Counted from the first letter of the stretch, positions 1-8,544 are shown. The stretch: DNA of 64,000 nt from Bordetella flabilis (GCF_001676725.1 NZ_CP016172.1:2914001-2978000); one strand, 5' to 3'. Translations and numbers: made by a program. Notes: generated from the sequence alone by a model not told the origin.

Positions 1-100
1 GCTGATCGCCGCGCTGTTCGAGACATTGAAGACCACCGCCCGCCAAGGCCGTGCGCAGCGCGCAACAAGTCGGACGAAAACCTCTGCCGGCAAAAATTGA
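1..100 (+). CDS. 3' end of an unidentified upstream gene (partial)
   Basis: An open frame enters from the left edge and stops with TGA at 98-100, leaving the last 32 residues. The tail is basic and low in complexity (it reads ARQGRAQRATSRTKTSAGKN at the end), with a short helix-like stretch LIAALFETLKTTA before it. It lies about 100 bp upstream of the rhodanese gene in the same direction. The fragment is too short to assign a family; a regulator C-terminus is possible but cannot be shown. Confidence 0.45.
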   Translation, partial: LIAALFETLKTTARQGRAQRATSRTKTSAGKN

Positions 101-109
101 GAGGCCCGC

Positions 110-161
110 ATAACTTCAGAGGACTGGAAGTTATACCTAGGCAAATACATAGATACGCCTA
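110..161. promoter_or_regulatory. Operator-like dyads upstream of the rhodanese operon
   Basis: A perfect 8-bp inverted repeat, ATAACTTC (110-117) and GAAGTTAT (127-134), spans 25 bp with a 9-bp centre. A second, shorter dyad, TAGGC (138-142) and GCCTA (157-161), follows at once. Both sit 45-95 bp upstream of the ATG at 205 in an otherwise non-coding, A+T-richer stretch, which is where an operator would be expected. No clear -35/-10 pair was found. The regulator is unknown. Confidence 0.5.
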
Positions 162-204
162 ACACCAGCGTGCTAGATTCCCGGTCAACCACACCGAGGG
201 AATC

Positions 205-1854
205 ATGAGTCAATCCAGTGTTGCGTCAGTTGGGATGCGGTCGAAGAAGGACCAGCCACAGCCGGCCGCCGTTACGGCGAGCGAACTCAAGCAGCTCATC
301 GCGGGCGAATCGGAGCTTGCGCTGCTGGATGTGCGGGAAACCGGTGCGTTTTCAGCTCGGCATATTTTCTATTCGATATCGCTTCCGCTGAGCCACATGG
401 AGCAGCGAGCCGCGGCGCTGGTTCCACGCAAGGCGACGCCGATTGTGCTGGTGGACGCAGGCGACGAGCAAAAACTGGCCGAACGCGCTGCCGCCCTGTT
501 GAGCGCTTGCGGCTACACGGACATAACGTTGCTGAAGGACGGGCTGCGCGGCTGGGAACAGGCAGGCTACCAATTTTTCTCCGGGGTTTTTGTGCCGAAC
601 AAGGCGTTCGGGGAGTACATAGAACATCAGTACGACACGCCCTGCATCGACGCGGCCCTATTGCAGCAATGGAAGCAGGAGGGCAAGGACATCATCATTC
701 TCGACAGCCGGCCCTATGAAGAGTTCCGGCAGTTCAGCCTGCCGGGCGGCATCAACTGCCCGGGCGCGGAGCTGGTCTATCGGGCATTCAGCATGGCGCA
801 TAACCCCGATACCACGATCGTCGTCAATTGCGCCGGGCGCACGCGCGGTATCATCGGCGCGCAATCGCTGATCAACGCCGGCATTTCCAACCGCGTGGTT
901 ACGCTGAAAAACGGGACTGCCGGCTGGTACCTGAATGGCGGGAAATTGCGCGAAGGCTCCAGCGATGTTGCCCCCCCGCCCACAGCGGAGGGCCTGGCGC
1001 GTGCCATCGCCGCATCGGAGCGGGTGGCTCGGCGTTTCGGCGTGCGGGAAATCGACGGCAATGAACTGGAAAGGCTGCGTGCCGACAAGGACCGCACGCT
1101 TTTCCTGTTGGATGTACGGTCGCCGGACGAATACGCCGCGGGCCACGTTCCCGGTTCTCGCAGCGCGCCTGGCGGTCAGCTCATACAGTCCACCGAGCAC
1201 TACGCGGGCGTGCTGCGCGCGCGTCTCGTGCTAGTGGATGACAATCGCGTACGCGCCCGGATGACAGCGTCATGGCTTGTCCAAATGGGCTGGAAGGACG
1301 TCTATGTCCTGGCGGAAGGCCTGAGCGCCGCATCCTGCCTCGAACGTGGGCCCGAACGCGCTGCGCGGCTGCGCGACGCGCCGCGCGAAGAGAACGAAAT
1401 GGGGGTTGCCGAGGCCTACGAGATCTGGCGATCGGGCGACGCCGTCATCCTCGACTTCGGCAATAGCCTGTCGTATCGCCGCGGCCATATCCCGGGGGCG
1501 TGGTTCGCCGTTCGATCGCGTATCCGCGCGTCATTGCCAGGCGTGTCGGACGGACGACGCATCATCGTGACGTCGGATGACGGCAGCCTGGCCTACTATG
1601 CAGCGCAAGATCTGCGTGCCGTCGGCGCGCGCGAGGTGTATGTGCTGCGCGGCGGTACGGCCGCCTGGGAGCAGGCGGGCCTTGCACTGGAGCAGGGGTT
1701 CGAACACATGGCCGACGACAACGACGACGTGTGGTACGGTCCCTACGATTTCGACGACCGGGCCGGCGCGATGCAGGCGTATCTGTCATGGGAAGTGGGC
1801 CTGGTCGCGCAGCTCGAGAAAGAGGACGCCGCGTTCCTGCCCGCGAGCAAATAG
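205..1854 (+). CDS. Four-domain rhodanese-like protein
   Basis: 549 residues forming four rhodanese modules (about 23-125, 146-250, 283-380, 400-505), each with the typical D-R/G-N-x-x-x-Y/F-x-x-G-H-I-P-G layout and a G-x-x-x-W end (GLRGWEQAG, GTAGWYLNGG, GGTAAWEQAG). Only module 2 keeps the persulfide-forming cysteine, C209 in the loop CAGRTRG. The corresponding loops of modules 1, 3 and 4 have no cysteine, so one catalytic and three non-catalytic domains are predicted. There is no signal peptide, so it should be cytoplasmic. Rhodaneses move sulfane sulfur between thiosulfate or persulfides and thiol acceptors such as glutathione; a glutathione reductase gene closes the same gene run. The natural donor and acceptor are unknown. 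Confidence 0.88.
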   Translation: MSQSSVASVGMRSKKDQPQPAAVTASELKQLIAGESELALLDVRETGAFSARHIFYSISLPLSHMEQRAAALVPRKATPIVLVDAGDEQKLAERAAALLSACGYTDITLLKDGLRGWEQAGYQFFSGVFVPNKAFGEYIEHQYDTPCIDAALLQQWKQEGKDIIILDSRPYEEFRQFSLPGGINCPGAELVYRAFSMAHNPDTTIVVNCAGRTRGIIGAQSLINAGISNRVVTLKNGTAGWYLNGGKLREGSSDVAPPPTAEGLARAIAASERVARRFGVREIDGNELERLRADKDRTLFLLDVRSPDEYAAGHVPGSRSAPGGQLIQSTEHYAGVLRARLVLVDDNRVRARMTASWLVQMGWKDVYVLAEGLSAASCLERGPERAARLRDAPREENEMGVAEAYEIWRSGDAVILDFGNSLSYRRGHIPGAWFAVRSRIRASLPGVSDGRRIIVTSDDGSLAYYAAQDLRAVGAREVYVLRGGTAAWEQAGLALEQGFEHMADDNDDVWYGPYDFDDRAGAMQAYLSWEVGLVAQLEKEDAAFLPASK

Positions 1855-1903
1855 AGCGACGCTGGCGAACCTTACCTTGCGGCAAATGCAGGATGACCTC
1901 CGT

Positions 1904-3058
1904 ATGAATCTGACCGAATTTCGCAGCGTGCCGGAAATCCTGTTTGGCGCCGGGCTCGCTCGCCGTCTTGGGGACGTGCTGGCCAGGCGGTGCAAAGGCC
2001 GTCGCGTCTTCGTGGCAACCGACGCGGGCTTTCATGGGACCGGGCTGCTTCGGCAACCGCTGGACTCGCTCGGCGAAGCCGGATTCACAGTGACGCTTTT
2101 CACCGGTGTGGTCGCCGATCCGCCCACTGAGGTTGTGCAGCACGCCGTCCGTTGCTGCCGGGACGCGGACTGCGACGTGGTCTTGGGCGTGGGAGGAGGA
2201 TCCTCGATGGACGTGGCCAAGCTGGTGGCCGCGCTCGCCCTCACGGGGCAGGATATTTCCGACGCCTACGGTATCGACCGCCTGGCGGGTCCGCGCCTGC
2301 CGTTGATGCAAATGCCCACGACCGCCGGTACCGGATCCGAAGCCACGCCGGTAGCTATCGTCACGACAGGCGCGCAAAGCAAGATGGGTGTCGTGTCGCC
2401 GCTGCTGTTGTGCGACATTGCGCTGCTCGATCCGAGCCTGACGTTGGGTCTGCCCGCCGGCGTCACCGCGGCGACCGGCGTGGACGCCATGGTGCATGCT
2501 GTCGAGGCGTACACCAGCCGGCTGCGCAAGAATCCGCTATCGGATCAGGCCGCGCGCGAGGCGCTGCGGTTGCTCGGCCGCGCCATCGAGCGCGCCTGCG
2601 AAGACGGCGCGGATCTGCACGCCCGATCCGACATGCTGCTCGGAGCCATGCTGGCGGGACAGGCCTTCGCCAACGCGCCGGTCGCAGCCGTACACGCCCT
2701 GGCCTATCCAGTGGGGGCACTATTTCACATCCCGCATGGCGTCTCCAACGCGCTCATGCTTGGCCCGGTCCTGCGTTTCAACGCCGAGGCGGCCGCGCGG
2801 CCTTATGCCGAGCTGGCCGCCCTTCTCATTCCCAACGCCATAGGCAGTGATACGGATCGGGCACTCGCCCTGGCAGATTACTTCGAGGCGCTGATCACCC
2901 GCCTCAAATTGCCTGTGCACCTGAGTGACGTTGGCATTTCCGCAGCCGACCTCCCGACACTGGCCGAACAAGCCATGCAGCAGCAGCGGCTGCTCGTCAA
3001 TAATCCTCGCACTGTCGAATTGGCCGATGCGCTGGCGCTGTACCAGCGTGCATATTGA
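1904..3058 (+). CDS. Iron-containing alcohol dehydrogenase family protein
   Basis: 384 residues, the usual size for group III (Fe-type) alcohol dehydrogenases. The nucleotide-binding GGGSSMD motif follows the first beta-alpha unit, and TTAGTGSE and the metal-site helices (GVDAMVHAVEAYTS with its histidine, then HALAYPVGALFHIPHG) are present. The frame is open from 1577, but that part overlaps the rhodanese gene. ATG 1904 (start MNLTEFRS) gives a family-like N-terminus with an AGGA 10 bp upstream; ATG 1886 is an alternative. It lies 49 bp after the rhodanese gene, so it is probably cotranscribed. Relatives include maleylacetate reductases, lactaldehyde/1,3-propanediol dehydrogenases and 4-hydroxybutyrate dehydrogenases; the substrate cannot be read from sequence. 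Confidence 0.9.
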   Translation: MNLTEFRSVPEILFGAGLARRLGDVLARRCKGRRVFVATDAGFHGTGLLRQPLDSLGEAGFTVTLFTGVVADPPTEVVQHAVRCCRDADCDVVLGVGGGSSMDVAKLVAALALTGQDISDAYGIDRLAGPRLPLMQMPTTAGTGSEATPVAIVTTGAQSKMGVVSPLLLCDIALLDPSLTLGLPAGVTAATGVDAMVHAVEAYTSRLRKNPLSDQAAREALRLLGRAIERACEDGADLHARSDMLLGAMLAGQAFANAPVAAVHALAYPVGALFHIPHGVSNALMLGPVLRFNAEAAARPYAELAALLIPNAIGSDTDRALALADYFEALITRLKLPVHLSDVGISAADLPTLAEQAMQQQRLLVNNPRTVELADALALYQRAY

Positions 3059-3115
3059 AGTCAGGCGGCGTAGGGTTCCGTCGCAAGTGGATCAAACGCC
3101 TTTCCGGAGCTAGCA

Positions 3116-4300
3116 ATGAAAATAACGAATATCGAGACAATGGCATGCGACGCAGGATGGCGCGACTACCATTTCCTGAAAATCACGACTGACACGGGTA
3201 TCGTCGGCTGGAGCGAATACGACGAGGGCTACGGTTCGCCGGGGGTCACCAGTGTCATCGAGTATTTCAAGCCGCTGCTCATGGGCCGATCGCCCGCCAA
3301 CCATGAGGAGTTCTATGCCGATGCGTTCGGCCGGACGCGGCCCGCTGCTGGCGGAGTGGTGTCCGAGGGCATCGGCGCCATCGAGAACGCGCTGCTCGAC
3401 GCCAAGGCGAAATGGCTGAATGTCCCTTGCTACGAATTACTGGGCGGCAAGATCCGCGACCGGGTGCGAGTTTATTGGTCACACGCGATGTCGTGGCGGG
3501 TCAGGTATCCCGAGTATTACGGAAACCCGATAACCTCCCTCGACGGCGTGCGCGAAATGGGCGCCCATGTACGCAGGAGCGGATTCACCGCACTCAAGAC
3601 CAACCTGTTTCTGCACGAAGGGGGCCCGCTGCGGCAATGGCGGCCCGGCATCTCGTCGCCCTTCTACCCCGAGCTTAACGTCGACCGGATAGTACTGCGC
3701 AATTTGCGCGAACATCTGGACGCGCTGCGCGACGGCGCCGGTCCCGATATGGATATCCTTATCGACCTGAATTTCAATGCCAGGACGGAAGGACTGCTGC
3801 GGATTCTTCGCGAGACTTCCTCCCACGACCTGTTCTGGGTGGAAATCGACTCGCAGAATCCCAAGGCACTGGCATACGTGCGCAGCCAAAGCAGGCATCC
3901 CATCAGTTCTTGCGAGACCCTGCTGGGCGGCCGGCAGCTCCTTCCCTTCCTGCAAGAGGAGGCCGTGGATGTGGCCATCATCGATGCGGTGTGGAACGGC
4001 GTATGGCAGTCCATGAAAATGGCGGCTTTGGCGGACATCCACGACGTCAATATAGCCCCGCATAATTTTTACGGGCATCTGTGCACGATGATGAATGCGC
4101 ATTTCGCCTGCGCGGTGGCCAACTTCCGCATCATGGAAACGGACGTAGACCGGCTTCCCTGGGACAAGGAGTTGTTCACCCATGAACCCGAGTACCAGGA
4201 CGGTCACCTCATCGTTCCCAGCCGTCCCGGATGGGGCACCGAGCCGGTCGAGGAAGCCATACGTGCGCGGCCGCCCAAGACTGCGGCGGCCAAGCATTGA
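3116..4300 (+). CDS. Mandelate racemase/muconate lactonizing enzyme family protein
   Basis: 394 residues with the enolase-superfamily two-domain plan: an N-terminal capping domain (about 1-125) and a barrel domain. Candidate metal ligands are D217 (in DLNFN), E243 (in WVEIDS) and E267 (in SCETLLGG), spaced as in mandelate racemase; K161 (ALKTN) and H316 (APHNFYGH) are candidate acid/base residues. Such enzymes abstract a proton alpha to a carboxylate, as acid-sugar dehydratases, racemases or cycloisomerases. It sits 57 bp after the alcohol dehydrogenase gene, so a dehydratase or racemase feeding an oxidoreductase is plausible, but the substrate is unknown. Confidence 0.9.
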   Translation: MKITNIETMACDAGWRDYHFLKITTDTGIVGWSEYDEGYGSPGVTSVIEYFKPLLMGRSPANHEEFYADAFGRTRPAAGGVVSEGIGAIENALLDAKAKWLNVPCYELLGGKIRDRVRVYWSHAMSWRVRYPEYYGNPITSLDGVREMGAHVRRSGFTALKTNLFLHEGGPLRQWRPGISSPFYPELNVDRIVLRNLREHLDALRDGAGPDMDILIDLNFNARTEGLLRILRETSSHDLFWVEIDSQNPKALAYVRSQSRHPISSCETLLGGRQLLPFLQEEAVDVAIIDAVWNGVWQSMKMAALADIHDVNIAPHNFYGHLCTMMNAHFACAVANFRIMETDVDRLPWDKELFTHEPEYQDGHLIVPSRPGWGTEPVEEAIRARPPKTAAAKH

Positions 4301-4376
4301 TGAGCCTCGCGACATTAATTTGCCCGCCGCTTTCCATGTTGCGCGAATCAAGGCAGTGCATGCCGGGACCCTGTGA

Positions 4377-5750
4377 ATGAAACCGGAACGTTTCGACTAC
4401 GACCTGTTTTTGATCGGCGCGGGCAGCGGTGGCGTCCGGGCCGCGCGCATGGCGGCACAGCATGGCGTGCGCGTGGCCGTGGCCGAGGCCGCCGCGCTTG
4501 GCGGGACCTGTGTCAACGCCGGCTGCATTCCAAAGAAGCTGCTGAGCTACGCGGCCGGCTATGCGGAGGCCTTTCACGAATCGGCCGGATACGGTTGGCA
4601 CGGCCAGGCTCCGGTGCTGGACTGGGAGGCGCTGAAGGCGGCTCGCGCCGCCGAGCTCGCTCGCCTGAACGGCGTCTACGCCAGGCTGCTTGCCTCGTCC
4701 GGCGTGCAGGTGATCGCGGGCCGGGGCCGGCTCGAGGGTCCCCATACGGTGGTCGTGGGCGGAAACCGATACACCGCGCGGCACATCGTCGTGGCGACCG
4801 GGGGTGTGCCCTACGTGCCAGACCTTCCCGGCCGCGAACTTGCGGTGACGTCCGATCGCATGTTTGATCTGCCGCGCATCCCGCGCCGGCTGGCAGTGGT
4901 CGGCGCCGGCTACATCGCCTGCGAATTCGCCTCTATTTTCCGCGGCCTAGGCGTGGAAGTCACGCTGGTGCACCGCGGCAACCACCTGCTCGACGGCTTC
5001 GACGCGGATGTGCGCCGGTTCCTCGCCGAAGAAATGGGCCGTAAAGGCATCGATATCAAGCTGAATTGGACCGTGGAGTCCCTCGCCCGCGGGGATGACG
5101 GCGGCCTTACCTTGACTAGCGGCATGGGGGCGACGTGCGATGCCGACGTCGTCTTGTTCGCCACCGGACGCGTGCCCAATACCGCGAATCTTGGGTTGGA
5201 GTCGGCCGGCGTACAGCTCGACGACAAGGGCGCGATTGTGGTGGATGAAAACTACCGAACCAATCTCACGTCGGTCCATGCCATCGGCGACGTGTCATCG
5301 CGCAAGCAACTTACGCCGGTGGCACTGGCTGAGGCGATGGCGCTGGTCGAATGCCTGTTCGGCGCTGGCCGGCTTTCCGTGGACTACGACTTCATCCCGA
5401 CGGCAGTCTTCACCCATCCCAATGTCGGCACCGTGGGACAGACCGAAGCAGAAGCGCGCGCCGCCTCGGGGCAGGATGGGGTGATCGTATATCGCTCCGA
5501 CTTCCGCGCGCTGCGACACACCCTTTCGGGCAGCGGGGAAAGAACGCTGGTGAAATTGGTGGTGGACAAGGCAACCGACCGGGTGATCGGCTTGCATATG
5601 GTGGGCCCGGACGCGGGCGAGGTGATCCAGGGCTTCGCAGTCGCGTTGCGCGCCGGCGCGACCAAGGCGCTGTTTGATAGCACCATAGGGGTTCATCCCA
5701 CCGTGGCGGAAGAATTCGTCACTTTAAGGCAGCCGGCGACAGATCATTGA
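4377..5750 (+). CDS. gor: Glutathione-disulfide reductase
   Basis: 457 residues. An FAD-binding GAGSGGVRAAR motif near the N-terminus is followed by the redox-active disulfide GGTCVNAGCIPKK, a second Rossmann motif GAGYIACEFASIF for NADPH, the second FAD motif HAIGDV, and the dimer-interface HPTVAEEF that supplies the catalytic histidine. Length and motifs fit class I glutathione reductases (GSSG + NADPH to 2 GSH) better than dihydrolipoamide or mercuric reductases. It is cytoplasmic and homodimeric in known cases. It lies 76 bp after the enolase-superfamily gene and closes the plus-strand run that begins with the rhodanese, so the group may link thiol and sulfane-sulfur chemistry to a carbon pathway. 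Confidence 0.92.
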   Translation: MKPERFDYDLFLIGAGSGGVRAARMAAQHGVRVAVAEAAALGGTCVNAGCIPKKLLSYAAGYAEAFHESAGYGWHGQAPVLDWEALKAARAAELARLNGVYARLLASSGVQVIAGRGRLEGPHTVVVGGNRYTARHIVVATGGVPYVPDLPGRELAVTSDRMFDLPRIPRRLAVVGAGYIACEFASIFRGLGVEVTLVHRGNHLLDGFDADVRRFLAEEMGRKGIDIKLNWTVESLARGDDGGLTLTSGMGATCDADVVLFATGRVPNTANLGLESAGVQLDDKGAIVVDENYRTNLTSVHAIGDVSSRKQLTPVALAEAMALVECLFGAGRLSVDYDFIPTAVFTHPNVGTVGQTEAEARAASGQDGVIVYRSDFRALRHTLSGSGERTLVKLVVDKATDRVIGLHMVGPDAGEVIQGFAVALRAGATKALFDSTIGVHPTVAEEFVTLRQPATDH

Positions 5751-5861
5751 ACTGGTGGGCGACCTGCCATCAGCCGATCCGCCACGCCATGCGACTTTGT
5801 CACGGCGTCTGTCCAGCCAAGCGGGGAAATCCATTGCCGGGGTGGCGCTGTCGCACGGTGC

Positions 5862-6309
5862 ACCTTGTACGGCGTGGAAAGAGAGGTGGCCGATCTGCTT
5901 GCCGACGAGCGCAGGCAAATACGGCAGGCACGTGCCAAGCCGATCACTGAGACATTGCATCGGTGGTTGATCGCGCAACGCAACGCGTGCCGGACGGCTC
6001 GTGTACCGCACGCGCCATAGATTACAGCCTCAATCGCTGGAAGGCGGTAATACGCTATCTTGATGACGGCGATGCATCGATCGATAACAACTGGGTCGAG
6101 AACCAGATCCGGCCCTGGGCGAGCGGGCGCTCGAACTGGCTGTTCGCGGGCTCGCTGCGCGGTGGCAAGCGCGCAGCCGCCATCATGAGCCTGATCCAGT
6201 CGGCGCGATTGAACGGGCATGATCCGTATGCCTATCTGAAGGACCTGCCTACGCGGCTGCCGACACAGAAGAACCACCAGATCGCCGAATTGCCGCCGCA
6301 TCACTGGAT
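5862..6309 (+). pseudogene. IS66-family transposase (TnpC) C-terminal remnant, frameshifted
   Basis: Two frames together give an IS66 TnpC C-terminus: TLYGVEREVADL...ITETLHRWLIAQR in one frame (5862 to about 5980), then QRVPDGSCTARAIDYSLNRW, DNNWVENQIRPWA, GSLRGGKRAAAIMSLIQSA and LNGHDPYAYL in another (about 5980-6309). The join is explained by loss of one base in the CGCAACGC near 5975-5985. The catalytic N-terminal part, the accessory tnpA/tnpB genes and the inverted repeats are missing. The 110 bp between gor (end 5750) and this remnant match nothing I recognise. The element is dead. Confidence 0.88.
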
Positions 6310-6331
6310 ATCGGCCGACTATCCTTTGCCA

Positions 6332-6595
6332 TCATGGGAAGGTCAAGTCCAAACCGAGCTTCCTGCCAAGGACGAAGGTGAAGACCAGCAGGCCCAGGAG
6401 CGATAGCATGAAGACTGCGGCCACCTTGCCGAGCGCAGGTAGCACCGCGCGCATCTCTTTTTCTTTCTTCCCTTGATCGTAATGCCACTTGATGGCGAAG
6501 AACACGCCCGTGCCGAACACGAGAACCTTGAACGTACCGAAGACTATAGGGGTCCAATCCATCTGTTTGAGTATTTCCAGGCTATTACTTGACAC
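6332..6595 (-). CDS. Small predicted membrane protein
   Basis: 87 residues from GTG 6595; ATG 6562 would give 76 residues. Two hydrophobic segments are visible: VFGTFKVLVFGTGVFFAIKW and VAAVFMLSLLGLLVFTFVLG, separated by a charged loop with DQGKKEKEM. That predicts a two-pass inner-membrane protein. I do not recognise a family. It lies between the IS66 remnant and a second orphan gene on the same strand, 3 bp from it. It could be cargo or debris of a decayed element. Start choice is uncertain because neither candidate has a good ribosome-binding site. Confidence 0.6.
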   Translation of the reverse strand: MSSNSLEILKQMDWTPIVFGTFKVLVFGTGVFFAIKWHYDQGKKEKEMRAVLPALGKVAAVFMLSLLGLLVFTFVLGRKLGLDLTFP

Positions 6596-6598
6596 TAT

Positions 6599-7138
6599 CT
6601 ATCGTGAGGAGCGCTCCCTCAAAACGCTGTATGACATCTCAATCGAAGTCGGTCTATTGTAGTTTGAGCAAACAGCGATCAACATTGGACATAACGCCCT
6701 AGGACATATTGTCCTTACTGACTTATTAGATCTTCTGCCTCGCTGATCGCCTAGCCATCGTTCAACGTCACGTTTTCTATTTGCCTCCGCCTCCTCCCGG
6801 GACCGAATCGTCGCCTCCAATGCCGCACTCGCGCACACACTACAGAAGCGTCGTTTGCGCCGGCCGGAGCGGTCATGCAGTGTACGGACGACATCCTCGT
6901 AATCGGGGCGGGAAATGACTTGAATCGGTAGGGCACATTCCGCACAGCGCAGCTCCGGGAGATAGGCCACAGCGGCTGCCGAAGTCAGCTTTTGTGCGGT
7001 ACTGCGTCGCAGCGCGAATTCCTCTTCGATTTCTCGGACCTTTTGCGTCCAACCGTTCCCTGGGCTCCGTGACCAATATGCGGTTGCCACCGCCAGGTCG
7101 ATTGGATCAGCGCTCGAGTGACACAGGATTATCATCAT
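6599..7138 (-). CDS. Hypothetical protein with two CxxC pairs
   Basis: 179 residues from ATG 7138 (an upstream ATG at 7162 is possible but has no ribosome-binding site; AGAGGG precedes 7138). The middle has two cysteine pairs, RCAECALP and RFCSVCASA, about 35 residues apart, consistent with a zinc knuckle. They are preceded by a helix-rich part (NGWTQKVREIEEEFALRR) and followed by a charged helix with EEAEANRKRDVERW. The last 40 residues are rich in cysteine, serine and arginine and may be out of frame, because another frame reads AISEAEDL just after DVERW. A 3'-truncated or frameshifted gene in an IS-scarred region is likely. I do not recognise the family. Confidence 0.55.
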   Translation of the reverse strand: MMIILCHSSADPIDLAVATAYWSRSPGNGWTQKVREIEEEFALRRSTAQKLTSAAAVAYLPELRCAECALPIQVISRPDYEDVVRTLHDRSGRRKRRFCSVCASAALEATIRSREEAEANRKRDVERWLGDQRGRRSNKSVRTICPRALCPMLIAVCSNYNRPTSIEMSYSVLRERSSR

Positions 7139-7488
7139 CGTTGAATCTACCCTCTGGGGCATTGCGCCGGTAAGCTGCTTACCAGCTTAAGTACGCGCAG
7201 TACACGCATCCGTCCTTTTAGCCGATTTGCCGGCCGTCCCGTCCCCTTCCCTTTAGCCCACACCCCACCCAACCGAATCTCCGCATGCCCCATCGATGAG
7301 CTGGAGTGCGCGATTGATTTCTTGGTTAGCCGAGCCCCGGTTGAATTCGTGCGCATCAGGGACGCTCCGATGATCTTGCGAGGTGGCGGACGGTGCCGGC
7401 GTAGTGACCGTCGTGGTGCGGGCCGGCGGCTTGTACGCAGGGTCGCGGAAGCGGCACAATGGGTGCCCGCGTCCTTTCCCGTTCAACC
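7139..7488. other. Non-coding gap between orphan gene and LysR gene, with a perfect palindrome
   Basis: About 350 bp with no supported gene. The one clear structure is the perfect palindrome GGTAAGC-T-GCTTACC at 7169-7183, 31 bp upstream of the preferred start of the minus-strand orphan gene (7138). It could be an operator for that gene. The rest is C-rich and shows no obvious promoter for the LysR gene at 7489. Confidence 0.4.
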
Positions 7489-8394
7489 ATGGAACTGCGA
7501 CAACTCCGTTATTTCGCGCAAGCGGCGCAGGATCGCAGCATCTCCAAGGCGGCGCAGGCTCTGCATATCGTGCAACCGGCACTGACGGCGCAGATCAAGG
7601 CGCTGGAGGAAGAACTGGGGGTGCGCCTGCTGGATCGCAGCCCAATGGGAGTGAGCCTGACGCCCGCCGGCGCCAAGGTGCTGAAACAGGCCAATGACAT
7701 CCTCGCCCGCGTCGGGCGCCTGCTTCAGGATGCGCGCGGCCGCCCCGCCTCCACCCAGTCCCGCGTGGTGCGGGTCGGAATCCCCAACGCGATGACGGGC
7801 GCCTTCGCGGGCCAGTTGATCCAGGCCGCCCGCCAGGAGCTTGGTGTAGCGGTGGAAATCGTCGAAAGCATGTCCGGCTTCTTGCTCGAATGGCTCAAGA
7901 GTCAGCGCATCGATGTCGGCCTGCTCTTCGCCGGCCAGGCGGCGCACGGGCTGGACACCCGTCCGCTGCTCCAGGAAGCCTTGCACCTGGCCGGCCCACC
8001 CGGCGCCCTGCGGGTGCGCCGGCCGGTCGAAATGGGTGATCTGGGAAGCTATCCCCTGATCCTGCCCAGCGCACGCCACGGCCTGGGCAAGCTGGTCAGG
8101 ATGCACGCCCGCGAATATGGTGTGCGCTTGAACATCCAGACCACCGTGGACTCGGTTACCGAGATCAAGCATCTTGTCGGGCTGGGCCAGGGTTATTCGA
8201 TACTTGCGCCTCTCGCCATGCAGGCTGAACTCGCCCGGCGCGCACTATCGAGCGCGCCGATCCGCAACCCTGGCATGCCCCGCGTACTCGTTACCGCCAC
8301 GCTGAAGAAGCTGGACCCGCAAAGCGCGGCCGCCCAGGTCCGTAACCTGATCCACGAGCTCGACATGCAAACGCCCCGCTTGAGGGCGGCCTAG
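7489..8394 (+). CDS. LysR-family transcriptional regulator
   Basis: 301 residues from ATG 7489, which gives the standard LysR start MELRQLRYFAQAAQDRS; the frame is open further upstream without support. The winged helix-turn-helix occupies about residues 1-60 (SISKAAQALHIVQPALTAQI), followed by a periplasmic-binding-like effector domain with a co-inducer cleft. The HTH resembles the Nac/CysB-like subgroup with VQPALTAQIKALEEELG. Its targets are unclear: upstream lies the IS-scarred region and downstream, 156 bp away, the ArsR/quinone oxidoreductase pair, which has its own operators. It is therefore probably an orphan regulator left beside lost genes, or one acting elsewhere. Confidence 0.9.
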   Translation: MELRQLRYFAQAAQDRSISKAAQALHIVQPALTAQIKALEEELGVRLLDRSPMGVSLTPAGAKVLKQANDILARVGRLLQDARGRPASTQSRVVRVGIPNAMTGAFAGQLIQAARQELGVAVEIVESMSGFLLEWLKSQRIDVGLLFAGQAAHGLDTRPLLQEALHLAGPPGALRVRRPVEMGDLGSYPLILPSARHGLGKLVRMHAREYGVRLNIQTTVDSVTEIKHLVGLGQGYSILAPLAMQAELARRALSSAPIRNPGMPRVLVTATLKKLDPQSAAAQVRNLIHELDMQTPRLRAA

Positions 8395-8516
8395 TCGGAT
8401 CGACATCCAGGAGGGAACCAAGCCGCTGTCGCGGCGATAGGAGTTGACGGCTCGCCGCCGCGCCGCCACCGGGTATCCCGTTACCGAAGCCGCAGGCGTG
8501 GCCGTCGCGTTCCGCA

Positions 8517-8544
8517 TTGACATATCGGTAAATCTCGATATACT
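8517..8544 (+). promoter_or_regulatory. Sigma70-like promoter with embedded ArsR-type operator
   Basis: TTGACA (8517-8522) and TATACT (8539-8544) are separated by 16 bp and sit just upstream of the ArsR gene start at 8551. The palindrome ATATCG-N8-CGATAT (8522-8541) fills the spacer, so a bound repressor would block RNA polymerase. The short distance from the -10 box to the ATG implies a very short or nearly absent leader. The same palindrome recurs before the next gene. Confidence 0.75.

Noticed and set aside
1577..1903. N-terminal extension of the alcohol dehydrogenase frame
   Set aside because: It overlaps the end of the rhodanese gene and is unlike the family N-terminus; the start at 1904 is better.
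5751..5861. Possible second transposase fragment between gor and the IS66 remnant
   Set aside because: No frame gave a convincing match; composition alone is not enough.
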